In this document: in pieces, positions 8,733 to 17,492 of the stretch
Layout: every line of letters begins with the position of its first letter
How positions within the stretch are numbered: the first letter of the stretch is position 1
NCBI RefSeq assembly: GCF_002954665.1
Contig: NZ_MSCM01000002.1
Coordinates: 1,026,767 to 1,090,766, forward strand
Direction of reading: 5' to 3'
From: Polaribacter glomeratus
GTDB taxonomy: Bacteria; Bacteroidota; Bacteroidia; Flavobacteriales; Flavobacteriaceae
Length of the DNA stretch: 64,000 bases
Notes under the pieces: model-generated
Database searches by the model: none
What the model was told of the DNA's origin: nothing
The model's input: only the letters and a program-made list of their open reading frames with translations
Translations under genes and position numbers: made by a program

Positions 8733-9110
8733 TTACGGCTGTAAATTTGGCGGTAAACATTGCAAATTCCAGCGAGTTGGATCGTTTTTAAGTAAAAAAC
8801 CCTTTAGTAAATTTTGGTCTTGATACCTTTTATAATCATCATAAATAAATGCCGTTGGTGTTTTGCCTAGATTTGTAAAATCAACAGAAAACTGATTTAA
8901 ATCCATAGCAACACCATCTACAAAAACGAAATTCAAATTGGCTAATTTTAGTTTTTTGTTAATCGCAGAGAAATTATTTTTACCATTCGAAAAATTAGAA
9001 AAAGTATAAATACTTACTGGTTTTTCTGAAGAGTTTTGATCAATTTCTTGACTATTTATAGAAATATTAAAAAGAAAAATGAATGCAAGAACGAAGTGTT
9101 TCGTTTTCAT
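8733..9110 (-). CDS. Small exported protein of unknown function
   Basis: A 125-residue protein with a Sec signal peptide (MKTKHFVLAFIFLFNISINSQ). I recognise no family. The mature part is polar and has a single cysteine near the end (LQCLPPNLQP). It lies about 40 bp downstream of dsbD on the same strand, so it is probably co-transcribed with it. It then faces the ppc promoter region across 170 bp. Confidence 0.6.
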   Translation of the reverse strand: MKTKHFVLAFIFLFNISINSQEIDQNSSEKPVSIYTFSNFSNGKNNFSAINKKLKLANLNFVFVDGVAMDLNQFSVDFTNLGKTPTAFIYDDYKRYQDQNLLKGFLLKNDPTRWNLQCLPPNLQP

Positions 9111-9150
9111 GATGCTCGTTTTAATTTAAAAATCATATCTAAATATACAA

Positions 9151-11118
9151 CTATTTTTTATTAAAATTTTGCAAACCTTCTTGTAACCAATTATAATACG
9201 TGTCTCTATCTGTGTATTGTTGCGCAGAATTTAAAACCTCTAAATCTGCACTTAACAAAACATAAAAGGGTTGTGATGCGTTTTTGAAGTTGATCACTTG
9301 AAAAGTAGACCATTTATCGCCTACAGTTTCTATCTTTTTAACCTTTCCGTTTTTCTTTAAAAAATCGAATTGTTGGTCTTTTGGCAACTCTTTTTCATTA
9401 TCATCAACATACAAAGAAATCAAAATATAATCTTCTTTTAACGTTTGATAAATGTCTGGTTCACTCCAAACATTTTCTTCCATTTTTCTGCAATTAACGC
9501 AAGCCCAACCCGTAAAGTCTAATAAAATTGGTTTGTTGGTTTCCTTTGCAGCAGCAAGGCCTTCTTCAAAATCGTCATAACAATTTAAACCTAAAGGGCA
9601 ATCTGTTTCTTGCTCATAAATGCTGTAAAATTGTGGAGGTGGAAAACCGCTTAACAAACTTAAATTCCAAGTAGGATTTTTCATAACTCCTGGAGAAATA
9701 TAAATGATAAATGAGATAATTAAAACTCCGAATGAGATTCTTGAAAACGATAATTTCTTGATAGGAGAATCATGCGGAAATTTAATTTTCGCAAAGATAT
9801 ACAAGGCCAATCCTATGAAAATAATAATCCAAATTCCGATAAAAACTTCACGTTTTAGAATGTCCCAATGTGCCACTAAATCTGCATTTGATAAGAATTT
9901 AAACGCCAATGCCAATTCTAAAAACCCTAAAATAACTTTAGTTGTGTTTAACCATCCGCCAGATTTTGGTAAAGAATTTAACCAACTAGGAAACAGTGCA
10001 AACAATGCAAAAGGAAGCGCTAAAGCTAATCCAAAACCAGTCATTCCTGCGGTTAATTGTATTGCGCCACCATCCGAAGATAAAGAACCTGCTAACAAAG
10101 AACCCAAAATTGGTCCTGTGCAAGAAAATGAAACGATTGCCAAGGTTAAAGCCATAAAAAAGATGCCAACAAGGCCGCCAACCGAAGAAGCAGAATCCAT
10201 TTTATTTCCCCAAGAACTTGGTAATGTTATTTCGTAAAATCCGAAGAATGAGAATGCAAAAAATACCAAAACCACAAAAAAGAAGATGTTTAACCAAACA
10301 TTTGTAGAGATTGTGTTTAAAATTTCAGGGTCTAAATTGTCTAAAAAGTGAAACGGAAGACTTAATAAGATATAGATAAGCACAATAAAAAATCCATATA
10401 AAATGGCATTGAAAACGCCTTTCTTTTTGTTTTCTGATTGTTTTGTGAAAAATGAAACCGTTAACGGAATCATAGGAAATACACAAGGTGTTAATAAAGC
10501 CAGCAATCCGCCAACAAAACCAAGTAAAAATATGCTAAATAAGCCATTTGAAGTATCAGTATTTGTGTCTGTAGAATTCTTTAAAAGTGAAGTGTTTTTT
10601 AAATCTAATTGTAATTTTTTGGTTAGATTTTGACTTTTTTCATCAATTGAAATCGCTTCATTTATAGTATTTCCGGCCAGGGAAATCGTAAAGTTTTCAT
10701 CAATATTTATACAAGCAGTTTCGCAAACTTGCCCAAAAAAGTTAAGTTTAATTTGGGTAATTTCTTTGTTCGTTAATTGTATTCTTTGGGTAATAATTGC
10801 TTTGTCTTTAAAAACAATTTCTTCTTTTTCCCAAACATCAGAATATTTAGCAAAAGTGTCTTTTTCGGTTGCCTTGCCAACCAATTTATAACCAGTTTCG
10901 TTGGCTTGCATTGTTATTTCTAAAGGCAACGAAGCTTCATCTGGGTTGTATTGCGAGTACAAATACCAGCCTTTATACAATTTTGCACTAAAAACAACAT
11001 CATATTCAGTTTCTGATATTTTTTGAACAGAAGTTTCTAATTTTATAGGTTCATCTGCAGTTTGTGCCTGAGAAATTATTGCTGATAAAAGGATGAAAAA
11101 TGTGATGAATTTCTTCAT
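9151..11118 (-). CDS. dsbD: Thiol:disulfide interchange protein DsbD
   Basis: 655 residues with the three-part DsbD layout. There is a signal peptide and an N-terminal periplasmic domain (DsbC/DsbD-like, with the cysteine pair in QVCETACINID). A central membrane domain of about eight helices carries conserved cysteines in LLTPCVFPMIP and SFSCTGPILG. A C-terminal thioredoxin domain has WACVNC. The family passes electrons from cytoplasmic thioredoxin to envelope oxidoreductases. The start overlaps the tilS stop by one base (TAATG), so the two are coupled. It is a plausible electron source for the TlpA-like proteins at 2.5-5.8 kb (inference). Confidence 0.95.
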   Translation of the reverse strand: MKKFITFFILLSAIISQAQTADEPIKLETSVQKISETEYDVVFSAKLYKGWYLYSQYNPDEASLPLEITMQANETGYKLVGKATEKDTFAKYSDVWEKEEIVFKDKAIITQRIQLTNKEITQIKLNFFGQVCETACINIDENFTISLAGNTINEAISIDEKSQNLTKKLQLDLKNTSLLKNSTDTNTDTSNGLFSIFLLGFVGGLLALLTPCVFPMIPLTVSFFTKQSENKKKGVFNAILYGFFIVLIYILLSLPFHFLDNLDPEILNTISTNVWLNIFFFVVLVFFAFSFFGFYEITLPSSWGNKMDSASSVGGLVGIFFMALTLAIVSFSCTGPILGSLLAGSLSSDGGAIQLTAGMTGFGLALALPFALFALFPSWLNSLPKSGGWLNTTKVILGFLELALAFKFLSNADLVAHWDILKREVFIGIWIIIFIGLALYIFAKIKFPHDSPIKKLSFSRISFGVLIISFIIYISPGVMKNPTWNLSLLSGFPPPQFYSIYEQETDCPLGLNCYDDFEEGLAAAKETNKPILLDFTGWACVNCRKMEENVWSEPDIYQTLKEDYILISLYVDDNEKELPKDQQFDFLKKNGKVKKIETVGDKWSTFQVINFKNASQPFYVLLSADLEVLNSAQQYTDRDTYYNWLQEGLQNFNKK

Positions 11119-12467
11119 TATTTTGATGTTATTTTTAGAATATTTTTTGAAGTATTTTTCAAGGATAAACGACTGTCTTGTCTATAATTTAGTACCCAAA
11201 TTATTTCGTTTTCGGCATTGCAAAGTAACCAAGCATTTTCTTTATCTAAAAGTGAGAATTTCTCGTCTTTAAAATATTTACTCAACTTCTTTTTTCCTTG
11301 CATTCCTAAAGGATAAAGATAGTCTCCATTTTCCCATTTTCTTACAATTAACGGGTATTTTAACAAATCTTTATCAACGTAAATTGCCTGCTTATTTTCA
11401 TCGGATTTCTGTAAAACATCCTCAAAAGTTAAATAAATAGGGTTTGTAATTTCAAATTGATTTTCATGAATTTCAAATGTCATTTCGAGCGCAGTCGAGA
11501 AATCTCTTTCAGAAAGTAATAAATATTCTCTGTCTTTTACCAATCTATGCGTTTTAGAATAAACTTGTTTTCCAGATTGAGTAGAAAGTAAATGGTAAAC
11601 ATCGTTCCATTCGGTAAAATTGTACTCTTTTAACAGCTGGTATAAGTAAGCTTTCGGGTTTGAAAGTTGATTGATTTTATCAATATTTATTTTTGTCACT
11701 TCGAGCCTTTCGACTGCGTTCAAGATAAACTCCGTCGAGAAGTCGGTTTCAAAAACTTCGGATGAAATAGTAGCAATTCTATCTTCAATAATTTGTTTGC
11801 TCTCTTGTAAATTTTCTAATGTTTTTGCAAACGTTTCTAATAAATTAGGATTGATTTCTTTTAAAACAGGGAGAATTTGATGCCTAATTTTATTTCTGAT
11901 ATATTTTGTGGTTGCGTTACTTGCATCTTCTCGCCAATCTATGGTATTTGTTTTTGCGTATGCTAAAATTTCTTCTCTAGAAAAAGCCAAAAGCGGACGG
12001 ACAATATTTCCGTTAATTTTTGGAATACCTGTAAAGCCGTCTAAACCAGAACCACGAGTTAAATTGATTAAAAAAGTTTCTAAATTATCATCTGCATGAT
12101 GTGCCGTTAATACATAATCAAAATTATGTTTTTCAATAATTTCTTGAAACCAGTTGTAACGCAATTCTCTTGCAGCAATTTGTGTAGAAAGTTTATTTTT
12201 TGATGCAAATTTTTCCGTATCAAATTTAATTTTAAAAATCTGATTAGACGTTTTTTGAGCTAATAATTTTACAAATTCTTCGTCTAAATCACTCTCTTTT
12301 TCTCGAAGTTGAAAATTGCAATGCGCTAAAGAAATATTGAAATTTAACTCATGAAGTAGCTGCGTCAAAACAACAGAATCCACTCCGCCAGAAATAGCAA
12401 TTAATAGTTTTTTATCCTTTAAAAAAGGAAAATTAATGTTGATATGTTCTTTGAATTTTTGCAGCAT
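11118..12467 (-). CDS. tilS: tRNA(Ile)-lysidine synthetase
   Basis: 449 residues. The PP-loop ATPase motif ISGGVDS is at residues 25-31, followed by AHCNFQLR and the conserved VLTAHHADDNLETFL. It attaches lysine to C34 of the CAU-anticodon tRNA-Ile so that it reads AUA, an essential step. Two stretches of the C-terminal half are translated from palindromic repeats that normally sit between genes in flavobacteria (11479-11507 and 11694-11745). Both keep the frame, so they are tolerated insertions outside the catalytic domain. The stop overlaps the dsbD start. Confidence 0.95.
   Translation of the reverse strand: MLQKFKEHININFPFLKDKKLLIAISGGVDSVVLTQLLHELNFNISLAHCNFQLREKESDLDEEFVKLLAQKTSNQIFKIKFDTEKFASKNKLSTQIAARELRYNWFQEIIEKHNFDYVLTAHHADDNLETFLINLTRGSGLDGFTGIPKINGNIVRPLLAFSREEILAYAKTNTIDWREDASNATTKYIRNKIRHQILPVLKEINPNLLETFAKTLENLQESKQIIEDRIATISSEVFETDFSTEFILNAVERLEVTKINIDKINQLSNPKAYLYQLLKEYNFTEWNDVYHLLSTQSGKQVYSKTHRLVKDREYLLLSERDFSTALEMTFEIHENQFEITNPIYLTFEDVLQKSDENKQAIYVDKDLLKYPLIVRKWENGDYLYPLGMQGKKKLSKYFKDEKFSLLDKENAWLLCNAENEIIWVLNYRQDSRLSLKNTSKNILKITSK
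11479..11507. repeat. REP-like palindromic repeat inside tilS (short form)
   Basis: The core TTTCGAGCGCAGTCGAGAAA is the flavobacterial palindromic intergenic repeat (memory of such genomes, not a search). Here it lies within tilS and is translated as DFSTALEMT. It shares CGA.tGCG...TCGAG elements with 11694-11745. Confidence 0.6.
11694..11745. repeat. REP-like palindromic repeat inside tilS (long form)
   Basis: An imperfect palindrome running from CACTTCGAGCC through TTTCGACTGCG and CTCCGTCGAGAAGT. The outer arms ACTTCGA and TCGAGAAGT can pair. It is translated in frame within tilS as FSTEFILNAVERLEVT. The form is the same type of repeat usually seen between flavobacterial genes. Confidence 0.62.
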
Positions 12468-12489
12468 ATAAGCGTCAAAAATAAGGAAA

Positions 12490-13311
12490 TTAAACTTGAG
12501 AATTCAACCAGTTTACAACATCTTGTAGCATTTCTTCTTTGCACAAATCGTTTTGTAATTCATGATAACCGCCTTCATACAATTTTAGTGTTGCTTTATC
12601 AGAATTATTTGCAAACTCTTGAGTGCCTTTGTAATCGATAATTTTATCACCCGTACCGTGCAAAAGCAACATCGGTGTTTTAAGTTTATTGGCATTTTCA
12701 ATAGCCCATTGCCCAGTTTCAATAAAGGTTAAAGAGAAATTCGGACTAATTTTATCATGTACCAAAGGATCATTAATATACTTTTCAACTTCTATTTTTT
12801 CTCTAGAAATATCACTGGCATCCAACTCATTTCCCATGGTTATCGACGGTGCAATTTTTTGTAAGATTTTACCAACTGTTAACTTAATTTTGGGTGGTTG
12901 AAAAGCTAATTTTAAAAACGGACTTGTAGCAATAACTCCTTTTAAATCATGGTTTATTCTGATGGAATAATTGATTACAGCGTTTCCACCCATAGAATGG
13001 CCATATAAGAAAATTGGTTTTTCTGGAAAGAACTCTTTGGCTTTTTCTATCGTTTTGGTAACGCTTTCTAAAACAGCTTCAAAACTAGGATTATGACCGC
13101 GTTTTCCCGTAGTTTTTCCATGTCCAAAATGATCAAAAGCAACTACAGAATACTCGTTTTCGGTTAGTTTTTTTGCCACATGAGTGTAACGTCCAGAGTG
13201 TTCGCCCATTCCGTGAACTAATACAATAACCGCTTTTGTACTTTTTGCTTCCCAAACCTGACCGTAAAATTCGGTGTTATAAATATTGAAATTGAATTCT
13301 TTGTGTGTCAT
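12490..13311 (-). CDS. Alpha/beta hydrolase, monoacylglycerol lipase-like
   Basis: 273 residues of the serine aminopeptidase S33/MGLL group. The oxyanion-loop motif VLVHGMGEHSGRY is near the start. The nucleophile elbow GHSMGG and a late His (EGGYHELQND) complete the expected triad, with the Asp in LLHGTGDKIID. No signal peptide is visible, so it is probably cytoplasmic. Family members hydrolyse monoacylglycerols or other small esters; the exact substrate is not clear. It sits 22 bp upstream of tilS on the same strand and likely shares a transcript. Confidence 0.85.
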   Translation of the reverse strand: MTHKEFNFNIYNTEFYGQVWEAKSTKAVIVLVHGMGEHSGRYTHVAKKLTENEYSVVAFDHFGHGKTTGKRGHNPSFEAVLESVTKTIEKAKEFFPEKPIFLYGHSMGGNAVINYSIRINHDLKGVIATSPFLKLAFQPPKIKLTVGKILQKIAPSITMGNELDASDISREKIEVEKYINDPLVHDKISPNFSLTFIETGQWAIENANKLKTPMLLLHGTGDKIIDYKGTQEFANNSDKATLKLYEGGYHELQNDLCKEEMLQDVVNWLNSQV

Positions 13312-13319
13312 GTAACTTG

Positions 13320-13778
13320 TTAATTGGTTATTTTTATATCGTCAGAAGTATTTAATACGCTGTCTTTTCCTAGAGAAATAATAGTGTAATTTAAGGAATC
13401 TTTTGATATAATATAAATAAATTCAGTGTTCCAATAATCTAAAGTTATATTTTTTCTTAAAGGATTATTTCTAATAATATGGTTTAGTTCTTTTGGGTAT
13501 TTATTTAATTGTTCTTTCTCTAATTTAAGAATTTCTGAAATTTCAAACATTTTTTCTTTTGTTTTTTCTTCGGATGTATTCCTTAAACTAAAAATAGAAA
13601 ATATAGAAAAGGAAATTATAAATAGGATCAAGATTATAAACAAAGGTTTTGTAATTGGATGCCAGACAATACTTTTGGGAAGGTTATTTTCTTTTTCATA
13701 TTCCCTCCTTTTTTTATGCTTCATCCAAAATACAATATCTAGATAAAGTTCTAAAATTAAAGTAATTAAATCTGACAC
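13320..13778 (-). CDS. Single-pass membrane protein with a pseudopilin-like C-terminal segment
   Basis: 152 residues. A charged N-terminal stretch (HKKRREYEKEN) precedes one membrane helix at about residues 47-66 (PLFIILILFIISFSIFSIF). The C-terminal ~45 residues (NPLRKNITLDYWNTEFIYII, then ISLGKDSVLNTSDDI) resemble the end of major pseudopilins of the GspG type, which read D.WG.pY.Y....y.i.SlGkDg...t.DDI. No prepilin peptidase site or other type II secretion gene is nearby, so the resemblance may reflect only a shared fold. It is separated by 3 bp from the gene upstream. Confidence 0.6.
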   Translation of the reverse strand: MSDLITLILELYLDIVFWMKHKKRREYEKENNLPKSIVWHPITKPLFIILILFIISFSIFSIFSLRNTSEEKTKEKMFEISEILKLEKEQLNKYPKELNHIIRNNPLRKNITLDYWNTEFIYIISKDSLNYTIISLGKDSVLNTSDDIKITN

Positions 13779-13781
13779 TCG

Positions 13782-14009
13782 TTATTGCTTTTGTAACCAA
13801 ACTCTAATCTCTTTTCTTAAAGAAACCTCAGGTTTTGGTAACGGAATAGTATTTCCAAATTTTTTACTTCTGTTAAATTTAGAAAAATTTATTTTTAGCT
13901 GTTTCCACTCTTCTGGATACGTGTCTAAAAACGCATTGAACATCGTTTGTTCTGTTTTCTTATCTTTTAAAGTATCAAAAATTTGTTGAAATTTTTCTTT
14001 TAGTATCAT
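13782..14009 (-). CDS. Small hypothetical protein
   Basis: 75 residues, charged, with no signal peptide or membrane segment. The sequence MILKEKFQQIFDTLKDKK followed by PEEWKQLKINFSKFNRSKK suggests two or three helices. I recognise no domain. It lies 3 bp upstream of the membrane protein at 13320-13778, and the tight spacing supports it as a real gene in the same operon. Confidence 0.6.
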   Translation of the reverse strand: MILKEKFQQIFDTLKDKKTEQTMFNAFLDTYPEEWKQLKINFSKFNRSKKFGNTIPLPKPEVSLRKEIRVWLQKQ

Positions 14010-14103
14010 GTTGTAAATATAAGTAAACTGAGTATAATTTTGAAAGTAGATTTTTTTTACTCTTTCTTAAAATGCTGAATTTGTTGATCGTTTGTTGGTG
14101 CAA

Positions 14104-15405
14104 TTATTTAGAATTCAGCAGCACATATTTCATCGCTTTGGCCTTTAACAAACACTCTTCATATTCTTTTTCAGGAATAGATTTTGCCGTAATTGCGCTA
14201 CCAACTGAATAAGAAATATACTTTTTTTCCTCATTATAAAGAATGCTTCTAATAATTACATTAAAATCAAAATCGCCATTTGGTGTAAAATAACCAACCG
14301 AGCCAGAATACAATCCGCGTTTGGTTTCTTCAAGATTTTCAATAATTTTCATAGCAGAAACCTTTGGCGCTCCTGTCATACTTCCCATTGGGAACGTGCT
14401 TTTAAGAACATCTACAGGATGTATATTTTCTTCAATTTCTGATACTACAGTAGAAATCATTTGATGCACTTGTTTAAAAGTATATACTTTGCATAATTCC
14501 TCTACTTTTACGCTTCCTTTTTTTGCTGATTTTGATAAATCGTTTCTAACTAAATCTACAATCATCACGTTTTCTGATCGTTCTTTGACATCTCTCGATA
14601 AATCGGATGCAATTTTAGCATCATCAATTTCACTTCGTAAACGTTTTGCAGTTCCTTTTATAGGTTGAGAAATAATTTTTGTTCTTTCTTTTTTGATATA
14701 TCTTTCTGGTGAAGCAGATAAAGCGTATTGATGTTCAATTTTTAAAAAAGTAGCAAAAGGTGGTGTAGAAATTTCATTTAAATGATTGTAAACTTCTAAC
14801 GGATGTATCGTACTATTTTCTGCATAAAATTCTTGACAAAAATTAGCTTCATAAATATCGCCTCTTTTAATATGTTCTAAAACTTTGGTTACTTTTTGAT
14901 GGTATTCGTCTTTATGAATTCGAAGTTTTATTTTGAGGTTATTTTTAGTTTTTTCTATTTCAGGAATTTTAAATTTTTGAATTCCTTCAAAATCGCTTTC
15001 AATCTCATCTTCAACCATTCTTAAATAATGAAATTCAACTGAGTTGTCTTTAACAAAAAATAGTTTTTGAGGCTGAAAAAAATACAAATCAGCAAAGTCT
15101 AATCCGTCAAAATTGTTGGAACTAAGTTGTTCAACATCATTTTTTACATCATAAGAAATATATCCAAAAATATAATCTTTTGTAATTGTTTGATATTCTT
15201 TTAACTTCTCAAAAGCATTAAAATAATCTGTTTTGATTGATGTAAATTCTTCAACAGCCAAAGCAGCATCAAAACTAGCATATTGCTGTTTGTAATTGTT
15301 AGAATCTAGCCAAATTGCAGTTTCGAATTGTTGTGCCCAAAACAATAAATTTTGTTTAAATTCTTTGGGGTTATCAAAAGAAAAAGTACGAATTGTTCTT
15401 TGCAT
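14104..15405 (-). CDS. pabB: Aminodeoxychorismate synthase component I
   Basis: 433 residues of the chorismate-binding enzyme family. Signature blocks are SRDVKERSENVMIVDLVRND and FPMGSMTGAPKVSAMKIIE, with the late SVGSAITAKSIPEKEYEE. The family makes 4-amino-4-deoxychorismate from chorismate for folate synthesis; anthranilate synthase TrpE is the main alternative. The stand-alone position away from trp genes and the length favour PabB. A strong hairpin separates it from lpdA upstream. Confidence 0.87.
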   Translation of the reverse strand: MQRTIRTFSFDNPKEFKQNLLFWAQQFETAIWLDSNNYKQQYASFDAALAVEEFTSIKTDYFNAFEKLKEYQTITKDYIFGYISYDVKNDVEQLSSNNFDGLDFADLYFFQPQKLFFVKDNSVEFHYLRMVEDEIESDFEGIQKFKIPEIEKTKNNLKIKLRIHKDEYHQKVTKVLEHIKRGDIYEANFCQEFYAENSTIHPLEVYNHLNEISTPPFATFLKIEHQYALSASPERYIKKERTKIISQPIKGTAKRLRSEIDDAKIASDLSRDVKERSENVMIVDLVRNDLSKSAKKGSVKVEELCKVYTFKQVHQMISTVVSEIEENIHPVDVLKSTFPMGSMTGAPKVSAMKIIENLEETKRGLYSGSVGYFTPNGDFDFNVIIRSILYNEEKKYISYSVGSAITAKSIPEKEYEECLLKAKAMKYVLLNSK

Positions 15406-15449
15406 ATTCTTTGTAAAAATACAACTCTTTTAAGGAGTTAATTATGATA

Positions 15450-15480
15450 AAAAAAGCAACCCAAATTAGGTTGCTTTTTT
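15450..15480. terminator. Rho-independent terminator
   Basis: The stem AAAAAAGCAACC/GGTTGCTTTTTT encloses a 7-base loop. It lies between lpdA and pabB, which are on the same strand, and ends the lpdA transcript. Confidence 0.8.
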
Positions 15481-15519
15481 ATGTATACTATAATTCTAAA
15501 ACGAGTTTAAAATAATAAA

Positions 15520-16920
15520 TTATGCGTTCAATGGTTTTCCATCCCAAGCAGCTTTTGCAGCTTCTTTAACCGCCTCAGAATACGTTGGATGACCATGACA
15601 AATTCTTGCTAAATCTTCAGCAGAAGCTCTAAACTCCATCGCAACAGCAGCTTCCATAATTAAATCTGCAACACGTGCACCAACCATGTGAACTCCTAAT
15701 ATTTCATCTGTATTTTTATCAGCTAAAACTTTTACAAAACCGTCTGTATCGCCACTTGCTCTAGATCTACCTAATGCACGCATAGAAAATTTACCAGCTT
15801 TGTATTCTATTTTCGCTTCTTTTAATTCCTCTTCAGTTTTACCAACTGCAGCAGCTTCGGGCCAAGTATAAACAATACCCGGAATTAAATTATAATTAAT
15901 ATGTGGTTTTTCGCCAGCTAAATATTCTGCAACAACAACTCCTTCTTCCTCTGCTTTGTGCGCCAACATTGCGCCTTTAACAACATCACCAATTGCATAA
16001 ATATTTTTAATATTTGTTTGTAAATGATCATTTACATCAATTTGCCCTCTTTCTGTAACTTTAACACCCGCTTTTTCTAATCCTAAACCTTCTGTGTAAG
16101 GCTTTCTTCCAACAGCAACTAGGCAATAATCACCAGAAAATTCAATTTCTCTGTCTTTTTTATCCGTAGCTTTTACAACAACATTATTTCCATCTCTTTT
16201 TACAGAAGTTACTTTATGGCTTGTTGCAAATGTAATTCCTTGTTTTTTAAATACCTTTTGTAATTCTTTAGAAACATCTGCATCCATTCCTGGAACGATT
16301 TTATCCATATATTCAACCACAGTAACTTCTGCGCCCAAACGACTATATACAGAACCTAATTCTAAACCAATTACACCGCCACCAATTACAATTAAATGTT
16401 TTGGTACTTCAGGTAATTTTAAAGCTTCGGTTGAGGTAATAATGCGTTCTTTATCTATAGAAATAAAAGGTAAAGTTGATGGTTTTGAACCCGTTGCAAT
16501 AATGATATTTGTTCCTTCAATGATTTCTGATGAACCATCTTTTTTAGAAACTTTTATATGAGTTGCATCTTCAAAAGAACCTAAACCTTCAAAAACAGTA
16601 ATATCATTTTTATCCATTAAATATTTGATTCCGCCAGTAGTAGTTTCTACAACATTGGCTTTTCTTTCTACCATTTTTGTAAAATCAAAAGATGGTTTTT
16701 GAATAGAAATTCCGTGTTCTTCAAAATGATGAACGGCATCGTAATAATGATGAGAAGAATCTAATAACGCTTTAGATGGAATGCATCCAACATTTAAACA
16801 AGTTCCTCCTAAAGTAGTATATTTTTCAATAATTGCTACTTTTTTCCCTAATTGTGATGCTCTAATTGCTGCAATATATCCTCCAGGACCAGAACCAATA
16901 ACAATAATGTCGTATTTCAT
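15520..16920 (-). CDS. lpdA: Dihydrolipoyl dehydrogenase (E3)
   Basis: 466 residues. An FAD-binding GxGxxG motif (VIGSGPGGYIAA) is at the N-terminus. The redox disulfide GGTCLNVGCIPSK has Cys 41 and 46, a central NAD site reads VIGGGVIGLELGS, and the C-terminal dimer motif HGHPTYSE carries the catalytic His/Glu pair. It reoxidises dihydrolipoamide in pyruvate and 2-oxoglutarate dehydrogenases and in the glycine cleavage system. It is transcribed alone: a good promoter lies just upstream and a terminator just downstream. Confidence 0.97.
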   Translation of the reverse strand: MKYDIIVIGSGPGGYIAAIRASQLGKKVAIIEKYTTLGGTCLNVGCIPSKALLDSSHHYYDAVHHFEEHGISIQKPSFDFTKMVERKANVVETTTGGIKYLMDKNDITVFEGLGSFEDATHIKVSKKDGSSEIIEGTNIIIATGSKPSTLPFISIDKERIITSTEALKLPEVPKHLIVIGGGVIGLELGSVYSRLGAEVTVVEYMDKIVPGMDADVSKELQKVFKKQGITFATSHKVTSVKRDGNNVVVKATDKKDREIEFSGDYCLVAVGRKPYTEGLGLEKAGVKVTERGQIDVNDHLQTNIKNIYAIGDVVKGAMLAHKAEEEGVVVAEYLAGEKPHINYNLIPGIVYTWPEAAAVGKTEEELKEAKIEYKAGKFSMRALGRSRASGDTDGFVKVLADKNTDEILGVHMVGARVADLIMEAAVAMEFRASAEDLARICHGHPTYSEAVKEAAKAAWDGKPLNA

Positions 16921-16940
16921 GGTAAGTTAATTTTGAGGTA

Positions 16941-16970
16941 CAAAAATACGTATATTTTTAGAGATTCAAA
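16941..16970 (-). promoter_or_regulatory. Bacteroidota-type promoter of lpdA
   Basis: On the minus strand, TTTG is followed after 18 bp by TATTTTTG, matching the Bacteroidota TTTG-N17/19-TAnnTTTG consensus. The -7 box ends about 20 bp before the lpdA ATG. Confidence 0.6.
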
Positions 16971-17018
16971 GTAGAATTTGTTAGATTTACTGTCAAATTA
17001 AATCTAAAAATGTAACCA

Positions 17019-17492
17019 ATGAAAATTATTAAAAAAATAGCAATCGTTTTATTAGTTGCGCTCGTAATTGCACAGTTTTTTGGTCCAGAAAAAAATGAAG
17101 GAGATATAACTTCTGTAGACGCATTTATGGCAGAAACAAATCCGCCAGCAAAGGTGCGTAAAATATTATCAGAAAGTTGTTTCGATTGCCACTCTAACAA
17201 CACAAAATATCCTTGGTACGATAACATAACACCTGTAAATTTTTGGTTAGATGAGCATATAAATGACGGTAAAAAACATTTAAATTTTTCTGATTGGAGC
17301 TCGTATTCTTTAAAAAAGAAAGAACACAAAATGGATGAATTGCATGAAGAAGTTGAAGAAGGCGAAATGCCTTTAAATTCATATACTTGGACGCATTCTG
17401 AAGCAAATTTAACGCCAGAGCAAATAGCAGAGATGGTAGCTTGGGGTAAAAATGTGCAGGCAGAGTATAAGCAACAAATGAACGCTCAATAA
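17019..17492 (+). CDS. Haem-binding-domain protein (single CxxCH)
   Basis: 157 residues. An N-terminal anchor helix (KKIAIVLLVALVIAQFFG) is followed by SCFDCHSNNTKYPWYDNITP, the c-type haem motif of the Haem_bd family. The protein is therefore envelope-facing and probably covalently binds one haem. Family members are small cytochromes found near respiratory or methionine-aminopeptidase-like genes, but the precise electron partner is unknown. The stop is directly followed, with no spacer, by the TTG start of the next gene, so the two are coupled. Confidence 0.82.
   Translation: MKIIKKIAIVLLVALVIAQFFGPEKNEGDITSVDAFMAETNPPAKVRKILSESCFDCHSNNTKYPWYDNITPVNFWLDEHINDGKKHLNFSDWSSYSLKKKEHKMDELHEEVEEGEMPLNSYTWTHSEANLTPEQIAEMVAWGKNVQAEYKQQMNAQ

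Noticed and set aside
9704-10237. A 177-residue open frame on the plus strand opposite dsbD
   Set aside because: It is antisense to a clear DsbD gene, has no domain and no promoter, and follows the codon bias of the opposite strand.
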